From: JABAAE01 sp905480545
GTDB taxonomy: Bacteria > Planctomycetota > Planctomycetia > Pirellulales > Pirellulaceae
Direction: 5' to 3'
Length of the DNA: 64,000 nt
NCBI GenBank assembly: GCA_943788025.1
Contig: CALSOR010000006.1
Coordinates: 558,001 to 622,000 of the forward strand
In this document: piece after piece, positions 1-7,877 of the stretch
Position numbering within the stretch: position 1 is the first letter of the stretch
Layout of the letters: every line of letters starts with the position of its first letter
Made by a program: the position numbers and the translations under genes
Notes under the pieces: generated by a model
The model's input: only the letters and a program-made list of their open reading frames with translations
The model's database searches: none
What the model was told of the DNA's origin: nothing

Positions 1-1813
1 CGCTGCATTGCAGGCCGACGAGCCGGGAACATCTATAGCGGGATCACTCGAAGCGGTGGCAAACTCCGACCGCGGCGTGCCTCTTGCTGGTATCGTGCTC
101 ATTTCGGACGGACTTGATACGTCATCGCGTCGTGCCGAAGCCGCGATCCGTGACCTCGGCACGCGGGGAATTCCAGTCTATACCGTGCCGGTGGGAATTG
201 CCGATCCCGACGACGTCTCGATCCGAAATATCATCATCCAGGAAGTCGCCTTCTCAGGCGATAAAGTTCCTGTTCGCGTCCAGATTCATTCCAGAGGCTA
301 TGAAAAACGGACAGCCGACCTGACCGTGCTCCTCGATGGAAGAGGCGTGGCTCGTCAAAGTGTCTCTCTGGAAGGTGGCCTGCAGTTCGAGGACATCTTC
401 TTCAATGTCGATGTCCATGAAAAAGGAGCTGCTCGAGTCGAAGTTGCCATCGAGCCGCTCGCCGACGAAGCGACCGTGGAGAACAACCGCGTCGAACGCA
501 GCGTTCGCATTGTGAATGAAAAGATCAACGTGCTGTGTATCGAAGGCAGCGCCCGCTGGGAGTTTCGTTACCTGCGTGCAATGTTAAAGCGTGACCCCCG
601 AATCAACGCCACGTTTATCGCGACCCGTGCACAACCGGAATTGGCGCAAAGTTCATCCAAATATATCGCTCAATTCCCCGAGGGTCGTGAAGAAGCATTT
701 TCCTACGATCTAGTGATTCTTGGCGATGTCGATGCGGACTTCTTCTCTGCGGAGGCCTTTCAGCGACTGGAGGAACTGGTCAAACAGCGAGGTGGGTCGC
801 TGCTCATGCTATGCGGCGCACGGCATTCGCCGGCCAGCTATTCGGGGACACCGGTAGAACGCATGCTGCCAGTCGAGTTCGATCCGGAAGCTTCGTGGGA
901 GGATGTGGATGACACCGTGTACCCGGTGCTCACACCCGAGGGGCGCAGCAGCCTGGTGATGACGCTGGAAACGAATCAAGAAGACAACGACCTCATCTGG
1001 AGCCAAGTCGCGCCGCTCTACCGTGTTCCACCGCTTCTCGAACCACGGCCCGGGGCGACCGTTTTGGTCGAACTCTCCGACACTCGTTCCCGAGCCAACC
1101 GTTATCCGCTGGTTGCTTGGCAGAGATATGGAACCGGCAAGTGCATGATGATGGGAACGGATCGGTTGTGGCTGCTTCGCTTCAAGACGGGCGACAAATA
1201 CCACTGGCGAGTTTGGTCTCAGTGCATTCAGTTCCTCACATTGTCACGACTGATGGGCGAGCATAAAAGGATCCGCCTCGAAACAGACCGGGGCACCTAC
1301 CCGGTAGGCGGACAAGTGATGCTTTACGCGCATCTTCTCGACGACGAGTACGAACCGATCACTCAGCCCGGTTTTAAGGTCGAGGTCAGTGCGTTAAACG
1401 CAAAAGCGGACCGCACCACGCCCCAACTGGTCACCCTTCGGCCTGACGCTACAAATCCTGGGCTCTACGAGGGTTACTTCTCGCCGCCGCACCCAGGACG
1501 TTACCGCGTAGAGGCAAATCCGAACGATCAGCCGCTCTCCAACACCACCGAATTTCAGGTCGCCGACCTCAAGCCTGAGCTGGCCAACACGGACATGCAG
1601 ATCGAACATCTACGCCGGATTGCAAACCTGTCAGGTGGCGACTGCCTCAGTTTCTCTCGGCTTCAAGAACTTCCGACGTTACTCAACGTTGAACCGCACA
1701 CGGCAGTGATTCGCACGGAACGCCCGTTTTGGGACAACGGTTTCGTTGCATTTCTCCTGATTGGATTATTGGGGACGGAATGGATTTTGCGGAGGAGATA
1801 CGATTTGCCTTGA
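1..1813 (+). CDS. VWA-domain membrane protein, C-terminal part (5' end outside window)
   Basis: The reading frame is open to the left edge, so the true start is upstream; the TTG at 8 is not convincing. The first 60 residues read as the end of a von Willebrand A fold (VLISDGLDTSS, then IPVYTVPVG). A middle part (GARHSPASYSG, MLPVEFDP) resembles the glutamine-amidotransferase-like domain found in these proteins, and the C-terminus has one membrane segment (FVAFLLIGLLGTEWILRRR). In Planctomycetota such proteins sit in operons with MoxR-type ATPases and DUF58 proteins, and the DUF4175-like gene downstream fits that. The role is probably envelope-associated; no substrate can be named. Confidence 0.75.
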   Translation, partial: AALQADEPGTSIAGSLEAVANSDRGVPLAGIVLISDGLDTSSRRAEAAIRDLGTRGIPVYTVPVGIADPDDVSIRNIIIQEVAFSGDKVPVRVQIHSRGYEKRTADLTVLLDGRGVARQSVSLEGGLQFEDIFFNVDVHEKGAARVEVAIEPLADEATVENNRVERSVRIVNEKINVLCIEGSARWEFRYLRAMLKRDPRINATFIATRAQPELAQSSSKYIAQFPEGREEAFSYDLVILGDVDADFFSAEAFQRLEELVKQRGGSLLMLCGARHSPASYSGTPVERMLPVEFDPEASWEDVDDTVYPVLTPEGRSSLVMTLETNQEDNDLIWSQVAPLYRVPPLLEPRPGATVLVELSDTRSRANRYPLVAWQRYGTGKCMMMGTDRLWLLRFKTGDKYHWRVWSQCIQFLTLSRLMGEHKRIRLETDRGTYPVGGQVMLYAHLLDDEYEPITQPGFKVEVSALNAKADRTTPQLVTLRPDATNPGLYEGYFSPPHPGRYRVEANPNDQPLSNTTEFQVADLKPELANTDMQIEHLRRIANLSGGDCLSFSRLQELPTLLNVEPHTAVIRTERPFWDNGFVAFLLIGLLGTEWILRRRYDLP

Positions 1814-1873
1814 GCGGTGAAGAAATTTGTCTTCGTTATTTGGAATTTGTTAGATGTCATAGGAAGTCGAGTC

Positions 1874-2299
1874 GTGGGAGATACCGAACAGGCAAATAAA
1901 ATTGAAGAACCATTGATTGATTTTGTGGTGAGCGTGATCAAGGTTGCTGATTCGTTGCCGAAATCGCCTACCGGACAACATTTTGCTAACCAGTTGTTGC
2001 GAGCTGGCACATCGCCGGCGCTGAACTACGCCGAAGCTCGCGGGGCAGAGAGTAACGCAGATTTTGTACACCAATTGAGAATCGCTTTGAAGGAACCCAA
2101 AGAAAGTTGCGTTTGGCTCCGGATGGCTTGCCGCGTTGGATTGATGAAGAGCCAACGACTGGATGATCGCATCGAAAAAAACAACAACTGTGCCGGATCC
2201 CGAATGCGTCCGTTAAAAACGCGTCTAAAAAGTGATGGAATCAGCTCTAGGTCATTGAGTCTCAAATCCGATCCGCGAATATCGAATGACTATCATTAA
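1874..2299 (+). CDS. four helix bundle protein (23S rRNA IVP type), C-terminus frameshifted
   Basis: The core (NKIEEPLIDFVVSVIK, LLRAGTSPALNYAEARGAES, DFVHQLRIALKE) is the four-helix-bundle family first described from intervening sequences in 23S rRNA. Its molecular role is not settled. I chose GTG 1874 over GTG 1817 because AGGA lies 9 bases upstream and family members begin near the EQANKIEE stretch. The family C-terminus (QQLCRIPNASVK) is present in another frame from 2182 to the TGA at 2233, reached if the seven-A run at 2175-2181 had eight As. As written, the last ~40 residues are out of frame. It sits in the operon between the VWA and DUF4175-like genes. Confidence 0.65.
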   Translation: MGDTEQANKIEEPLIDFVVSVIKVADSLPKSPTGQHFANQLLRAGTSPALNYAEARGAESNADFVHQLRIALKEPKESCVWLRMACRVGLMKSQRLDDRIEKNNNCAGSRMRPLKTRLKSDGISSRSLSLKSDPRISNDYH

Positions 2300-2355
2300 A
2301 TAAATAACTGATAACTAATAATTTTCAAAATCAAAATCCAATCGACTTGCCTGCC

Positions 2356-5300
2356 ATGAGCACCGCTACCGAGCCTCTCAAGCTCCATCAACTCGATACA
2401 CAAATCAAAGCCGTGTGGCAACGCCGGCAGTTGCTGCATCTCGCTGCGGGACTGTTGGCCCTCTGCCGCTGGGCGGTCTTGTTGTTTTTCGTCGCAGTTG
2501 CAGTCGACTGGACGGTGGACATGCCGGTGGCAGGTCGCGTCGCCATCCTGGTCATACTGCTAGCCGTCTCGTTGTATAAAGCCTGGCAAGTGGGATGGCG
2601 GAATCGGCGTGCATTCGACGCCACGAAAACCGCGTTGCAGCTTGAGAATCACCGGGGCGGCCTGGAAAGTCTTTTAGTATCAGCAATCCAGTTCCGAGCC
2701 CCCGCGGGGGTGGCCGGAGCATCAGAAGCACTGCGTGACAGGACCTGTCACCTGGCCGAAGAAGTCGCCGAAACTCTACGCCCGGACGAGGTAGTTCCCT
2801 ACAAAGGACTTCGCCATCCAGCTCTCTTTGCCATGGCGATTGTGCTGATCATTGGTGTCCTCGCCGTTGTCAATGGGCCCTTTTTGGCCGCAGGATTCAG
2901 TCGCATCTTTACCCCGTGGCTGGCGGTCGAATACCCAACTTACACGCAGCTTGACCTGGACGATGGCGATTTAATCGTCAAAGAAGGTGGTGGCATTCAA
3001 CTCATGGCCCGAGTGTCGGGTGCGATTCCCGCCGCCGCAGAACTCACCTTGCGAACCGGCAACGGGAAGCCGCGTGTGCGATCGCTGGCCATCGACGACG
3101 GCGTATGTGAATACCGAATTGACTCGGTTTTCCGGAGCTTCGAGTATCGCATCACTGCGGGCGACGCACGCAGTTCATGGCGTCGGGTGCAAGTAATCTC
3201 TTCTCCCCGCATCCAACGTGCTGAGGTGCGTATCGAGTTTCCAGCCTATACCCAGCGTCCTACCGAGACAATCGAAGCGATGACGGTCACCGTGCCAGAA
3301 GGCACCCGCATGAATTGGAAACTCACGCTAGACCGTGCCGTCAGCAAGGCGGAATTCCGTTCTGATCAAGACGCCGCGATACCACTTGAAGTCAGTTCGG
3401 ATGGTCACTCGGTGACAGTACAGCAGGTGGCGGTCGAATCCCGGGCCTACAGTTTTGGTTGGGTCGGCAAAGAGCACGGTTTCGCCTTCGACAGTCCGCG
3501 TCACTACGTCCAGGTGGCGCCGGACCGACCACCCAATGTTGAGCTCACTTCGCCCAAAGGCAACCTAACTGCGACCCTCCAGCGTAAACTCAATCTAGCC
3601 TTCCGCGCAAGGGATGATCACGGTATCGGCGAAACGATTTTTGCTTATCGCGTCAACAAAACCTCGGAAGTGAAGATTCCAGTTTCACAAATGACGCCAA
3701 ACGACGGAAGCGAACAACAGATTGACTGGAATTACCGCAAAGCGCTGCCGGACCTCGCCGTCGGCGACACACTGTCCTTGGCGATTGAGTTGACGGATCG
3801 CTACCCCGGTGCCGATGGACCGCACCGCGCTAGATCCGATGTACGGAGATTACAGTTCCTGTCAAAGGAAGACTACCTGCAGCAGATCGAAAAACAGAAG
3901 CGTCGCCTGCTTGCGCGTCTTCGAACAATCTACCGTGAGGAACGTGCGATCTACAATAGCGTCAGTGGCCTTGAGCCGACGGATGACGTTTTCATCCAGA
4001 CTTGCCAATTAGAAGCCGTTCGTCAGGACTTGATGCGCGATCGCTTGAACGTACTGCGTAGCCAGATGAACGATCTGGTCGAAGACCTCTCTGCAAACAA
4101 CATTACGGACACGGAGCAGACAGCTTCGCTGGTCCAACTTACCTCGGACATGCAAGTCATTGCGAACGAGCATGTGGGTCGCGCGGCTTCGATGCTCAGG
4201 GAACTGACTGCAGTTTCCGACGATGCACCGTCGCAGAGAAATCCGGTCCCCGCGATCCATATGGTCAATAGTGCGGCGCGTGAACTCGCCCTCCTGGTCT
4301 TTCAACTTGGTTTCAACGACGCCGCGGACGTCATGGCTCGCGAATTACACGCAACCGCGCAGACGCAAGCGGCCTTGCGATTGCGAACCATCATGCTCGG
4401 ACAATCAGACGCAGATCATCGTGCAGGGAACGTAGAACTAGCCAAGGCACAGACACAACTTGCTGCATGGTGCACACGCTTGCTTTCCGAAGCGCCTCGA
4501 AACAAGGAGAGCACCAGCAATGACGCAATGGTCGCGTTTAACCTGTCTCGACTGACTAAGAAGCTACTCCGTGCAGGAACGACTGATGGGATGCGTGAAG
4601 CCGCCTCGTTGATTCCGCAGGCTGAGTCCGAAAAAGCGGTCCGCCTGCAGGCCGAAGTGATCGCAGCATTGCTCAATGCGGAGTTCCGACTGCGGCGTGG
4701 CGCAGAATACGAAGCACTGACCATCGCCCTCGACCTCCTTGCTGTGCTGGCCAAGGTGCAAAAGAAACTGCACGAGGAAACCGCCGGACTGACTACGCAG
4801 GCATTCGCCAGTAAGCGGACCGACATAACGCAATCGCAATACGCACTCCAACGGCAATTTCAATTATTACTGATGCCAAATGTGCCCGCGCCACGGCCTC
4901 GACTGTTTGACTCCGAGGCGCCCTCTCCACCACCGGTGGATGATTTGCTGGCCCACGCCGAACACGAGATGGAGGCTGCACTGTCTCAGATGAGAGCGGG
5001 TGAGCGGGATTCGGTGGTGAAACATCAACAGCAGGCAGAAGCTGATTTTGAAAAGTTGGCAGAGATCGTTCGCCAGCGGATGGTAGCGATGACCCAGGAG
5101 TCGTTTGTGAATGCCCTGATCGTTTTTTCCGGAAAACAGGCATCGCAAATCAGCATGCTGGAGGAGCGTTTGCTTGTGCTGCTCGAAAAGACGGAAGACG
5201 CTGCCGAAGACAGCGTCAACACAGCACGATTCGCCCGCCTGAACGAGGCTCTGGCGGACGATGCCGAGCGATTACGCCGCAACGTCGCTCGCTGGAATGA

Positions 5301-6789
5301 ATCGCGGACGACGCCTGACAAAGATGACCTGCCGCTGGATGCCAGCCTCAGCCGGGTGATTCGTTTATTAACCGATGCCACGCCGCTGCTCAAAGATAAC
5401 CGGCCCGACGATGCGATTGACCTTCAGGATAAGGCGCTGACCGCACTAGAAGAGTCAGGGCGTTTGATCGCGGAACTAACGGCGTCGCAGTCGGACTTCG
5501 CCAGCGTGCTCGCAACCACCACAAACGCTCTTGCTCCCAGCCCGAAACTGGCGGAGATCGAAGCCGAGCAGATCGATATGACCGCGCTTACCGAAAAGGC
5601 CAAACCGGAACAACGCCCCAGCTTGGTCATTCCGCAGAAAAACCTGATCCACGCGGTTAACGCCGTGGTGAGCTCCCTGGACCCTCTGGCCCACAAGATC
5701 GAATCCGGGACGGTTCTGTTGTTTGCCAAAGAAGACATGGACGCCGCCGCGATTGGCTTGGAGACCAATGATATCGAAGAAGCGCTCGATGCTCAGTCTT
5801 TTGTCGCGGACTCGTTGCAGGACCTGCGGGCAAAGATTGATAACGTCACGCCGCAATACCGTTATGTCTTGGAGGTGTCAGAGTTCTTGTACGAACTGGT
5901 ACCTGAAAGCGTTAAAATTCGTACCGGCGTGCAGCAACTACGGAACCAAACAAAAGACGCTCCAGATGCCAACTATTTGAAGGCGAAAGTAGAGCGATTC
6001 GGTAGTGAGGTCCAGAAACTGACCGGACAGCAACGTTTCGCTGCGACCGCGAACCAGTTGGCAAAAGCGCTCAAAGCCTTAGATTCAGACGCCACCTCTG
6101 CGAATGAACCTCAGGTCGAAGACGCATTGGACGCGTTCCTTGCGGATTCCCAGACACTGCAAACGCTGACGCAGAACTTGGCCTACCTAATTGCTCCGCC
6201 ACCTGCTCTTGAAGACCTCCCTGAGTCCTCACCCGAGATCAAGCTGCTCGAGGAAGTGTTGATGTTGGCTGCGCACCACAAGGACCTCTCCCGCAGGATG
6301 CAAACCGCTGCACCGGAGCAATTGACTGGCTTCACGTCACAGCAACGAAAGCTCCAAAGCAAATGCGCGGCGTTCATCCCAATGTCCAACTCACATCCGC
6401 ACCTTGTTGCGGCGCACCGTCATCTGTCGGAAGCTGCCGCTAAACTTGAAACTTCCAACCGTGCAGCAGCGATCGTTAGTCATCATGAGGCTGACGAGGT
6501 GCTGCGTTACTTCATTCTGGAGTATTCGCTGAAGTATGTGATGGTCCCCCCCCCGGGTCCACCGCAACCGCCCGGACCACCGATCGATACTGACAGGTTC
6601 GTGGAGCAAACAATCTTGCCCTTATTCGAGCCCGGAGCGTTGACCGGCGACAAACCCAAAGGTGGCCGCCTCGAATGGGAAGTACTTGGCAGCCGCGATC
6701 GCGCCGCCTTGAACGAGAACTTTGCCAGAGAATTGCCGCTGGAATATCGAAAAATCCTCCAGGACTATTATGAAAGGTTGACGCAATGA
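2356..6789 (+). CDS. large DUF4175-like membrane protein, coiled-coil rich
   Basis: This 1477-residue protein starts at ATG 2356, nine bases after an alternative TTG. Two N-terminal membrane segments (about residues 34-55 and 60-75) and a third near residue 155 (ALFAMAIVLIIGVLAVVNG) are followed by beta-rich repeats and then about 900 residues of charged, alanine- and glutamine-rich helix that looks coiled-coil. A proline stretch (PPPGPPQPPGPP) lies near the C-terminus. The architecture is that of planctomycete DUF4175-like proteins found beside VWA proteins. Its stop overlaps the next start (ATGA), implying translational coupling. Function unknown; it probably forms an envelope scaffold with the VWA protein. 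Confidence 0.7.
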   Translation: MSTATEPLKLHQLDTQIKAVWQRRQLLHLAAGLLALCRWAVLLFFVAVAVDWTVDMPVAGRVAILVILLAVSLYKAWQVGWRNRRAFDATKTALQLENHRGGLESLLVSAIQFRAPAGVAGASEALRDRTCHLAEEVAETLRPDEVVPYKGLRHPALFAMAIVLIIGVLAVVNGPFLAAGFSRIFTPWLAVEYPTYTQLDLDDGDLIVKEGGGIQLMARVSGAIPAAAELTLRTGNGKPRVRSLAIDDGVCEYRIDSVFRSFEYRITAGDARSSWRRVQVISSPRIQRAEVRIEFPAYTQRPTETIEAMTVTVPEGTRMNWKLTLDRAVSKAEFRSDQDAAIPLEVSSDGHSVTVQQVAVESRAYSFGWVGKEHGFAFDSPRHYVQVAPDRPPNVELTSPKGNLTATLQRKLNLAFRARDDHGIGETIFAYRVNKTSEVKIPVSQMTPNDGSEQQIDWNYRKALPDLAVGDTLSLAIELTDRYPGADGPHRARSDVRRLQFLSKEDYLQQIEKQKRRLLARLRTIYREERAIYNSVSGLEPTDDVFIQTCQLEAVRQDLMRDRLNVLRSQMNDLVEDLSANNITDTEQTASLVQLTSDMQVIANEHVGRAASMLRELTAVSDDAPSQRNPVPAIHMVNSAARELALLVFQLGFNDAADVMARELHATAQTQAALRLRTIMLGQSDADHRAGNVELAKAQTQLAAWCTRLLSEAPRNKESTSNDAMVAFNLSRLTKKLLRAGTTDGMREAASLIPQAESEKAVRLQAEVIAALLNAEFRLRRGAEYEALTIALDLLAVLAKVQKKLHEETAGLTTQAFASKRTDITQSQYALQRQFQLLLMPNVPAPRPRLFDSEAPSPPPVDDLLAHAEHEMEAALSQMRAGERDSVVKHQQQAEADFEKLAEIVRQRMVAMTQESFVNALIVFSGKQASQISMLEERLLVLLEKTEDAAEDSVNTARFARLNEALADDAERLRRNVARWNESRTTPDKDDLPLDASLSRVIRLLTDATPLLKDNRPDDAIDLQDKALTALEESGRLIAELTASQSDFASVLATTTNALAPSPKLAEIEAEQIDMTALTEKAKPEQRPSLVIPQKNLIHAVNAVVSSLDPLAHKIESGTVLLFAKEDMDAAAIGLETNDIEEALDAQSFVADSLQDLRAKIDNVTPQYRYVLEVSEFLYELVPESVKIRTGVQQLRNQTKDAPDANYLKAKVERFGSEVQKLTGQQRFAATANQLAKALKALDSDATSANEPQVEDALDAFLADSQTLQTLTQNLAYLIAPPPALEDLPESSPEIKLLEEVLMLAAHHKDLSRRMQTAAPEQLTGFTSQQRKLQSKCAAFIPMSNSHPHLVAAHRHLSEAAAKLETSNRAAAIVSHHEADEVLRYFILEYSLKYVMVPPPGPPQPPGPPIDTDRFVEQTILPLFEPGALTGDKPKGGRLEWEVLGSRDRAALNENFARELPLEYRKILQDYYERLTQ

Positions 6790-7862
6790 AAAACGCAACA
6801 AGTGCCGTAAAGCGGCCGCTCTTGCCAGTCGTTGGATGGACGGTTCCGGAAAGCATCCTTGCCTGCGTCATCACCGCGGTACTGCTGTGCACGCCAACAA
6901 TAGCACAGCAGGAAGGCGCACCGGAACTGACTCCCGAAGCATCGCAAGCCATCGACAGGGGACTCAAATACCTGCTCTCAACACAAAACAAGGACGGTTC
7001 CTGGGATAGCAATGGCAAGGGAGAACATGCGGTGGCCATCACCTCGTTGTCCCTGATGGCGTTCATGTCCAAGGCACATTTCCCCGGATTTGGTCCCTAC
7101 AGAGATCAACTGGACCGCGGCATGACGTGGCTGCTCACGGAAGCGAAAAAGCGGCCCGATGGGTACCTCGGCAAGGTGATGTACGAGCACGGTCTGGCTA
7201 CGCTGGCGTTCTCCGAAATGTGGGGGATGTGTCGTGATCCGGAAGATGACGATGCGATCCAGAAGGCCCTTGAGAAAGCTGTGGAGGTGATCGTCCGTTC
7301 GCAAAACCCTGGTGGAGGGTGGCGGTATCAACCGCAGGCCGATGGCGGCGAAGACACCTCTTGCACCATGACCGTCTTTCACGCCCTGGCTTCGGCCCGC
7401 CAAGCGGGCATCGTGGTTCCGAACGAGACGATCGCGAAAGTGGTAGGCTATCTCAAGAATGTCCACGACGCCGAAACGGGTGGCTTTGCCTACAACTATA
7501 GAGGGAAAATGAGATTTCCCTGCACCGCCGGGGGCGCTTATATTGCGCAGCTTGCTGGCCAACGGGACACCGAAATGGTCAATGCTGCGATCCGCAATCT
7601 CAAAAGCCAAGCTCCCGGCATTTTCACCGGGGCACAATACTTCTGCTATGGCCACTACTACGCAATCCAGGCGATGGTTCAGGCCGGCGATGAAGAGTAT
7701 GCAAAGTGGTATCCGCAAATCCGAGATGCTTTGATCAGTAAACAAAATGCACAGGGCGCCTGGGGAACAGTCAACCAATCAGGCGGCGTTTCTTATGAGG
7801 CGCCGATGGCGATTATTATTTTGGCGACGCCGCACCGGTACATACCGATTTATCAGCGGTGA
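6786..7862 (+). CDS. prenyltransferase / squalene-cyclase-fold repeat protein
   Basis: 358 residues with an N-terminal secretion signal or anchor (ILACVITAVLLCTPTIAQQ) and an alpha/alpha-toroid of terpene-cyclase repeats: AIDRGLKYLLSTQNKDGSW, VIVRSQNPGGGWRYQP, VGYLKNVHDAETGGFAYNY, ALISKQNAQGAWG. These QW-like motifs mark the squalene-hopene cyclase / prenyltransferase superfamily. I see no DXDD cyclase acid motif, so a catalytic terpene role is unlikely; the fold may act in binding. It overlaps the upstream gene by four bases (ATGA) and is 15 bases from the next, so it belongs to the same operon. Confidence 0.75.
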   Translation: MKNATSAVKRPLLPVVGWTVPESILACVITAVLLCTPTIAQQEGAPELTPEASQAIDRGLKYLLSTQNKDGSWDSNGKGEHAVAITSLSLMAFMSKAHFPGFGPYRDQLDRGMTWLLTEAKKRPDGYLGKVMYEHGLATLAFSEMWGMCRDPEDDDAIQKALEKAVEVIVRSQNPGGGWRYQPQADGGEDTSCTMTVFHALASARQAGIVVPNETIAKVVGYLKNVHDAETGGFAYNYRGKMRFPCTAGGAYIAQLAGQRDTEMVNAAIRNLKSQAPGIFTGAQYFCYGHYYAIQAMVQAGDEEYAKWYPQIRDALISKQNAQGAWGTVNQSGGVSYEAPMAIIILATPHRYIPIYQR

Positions 7863-7877
7863 GAAAGAAACATACCA

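Noticed and set aside
6978..7778. 266-codon minus-strand frame opposite the cyclase-fold gene
   Set aside because: Shadow of a well-supported gene in GC-rich DNA; no domain of its own.
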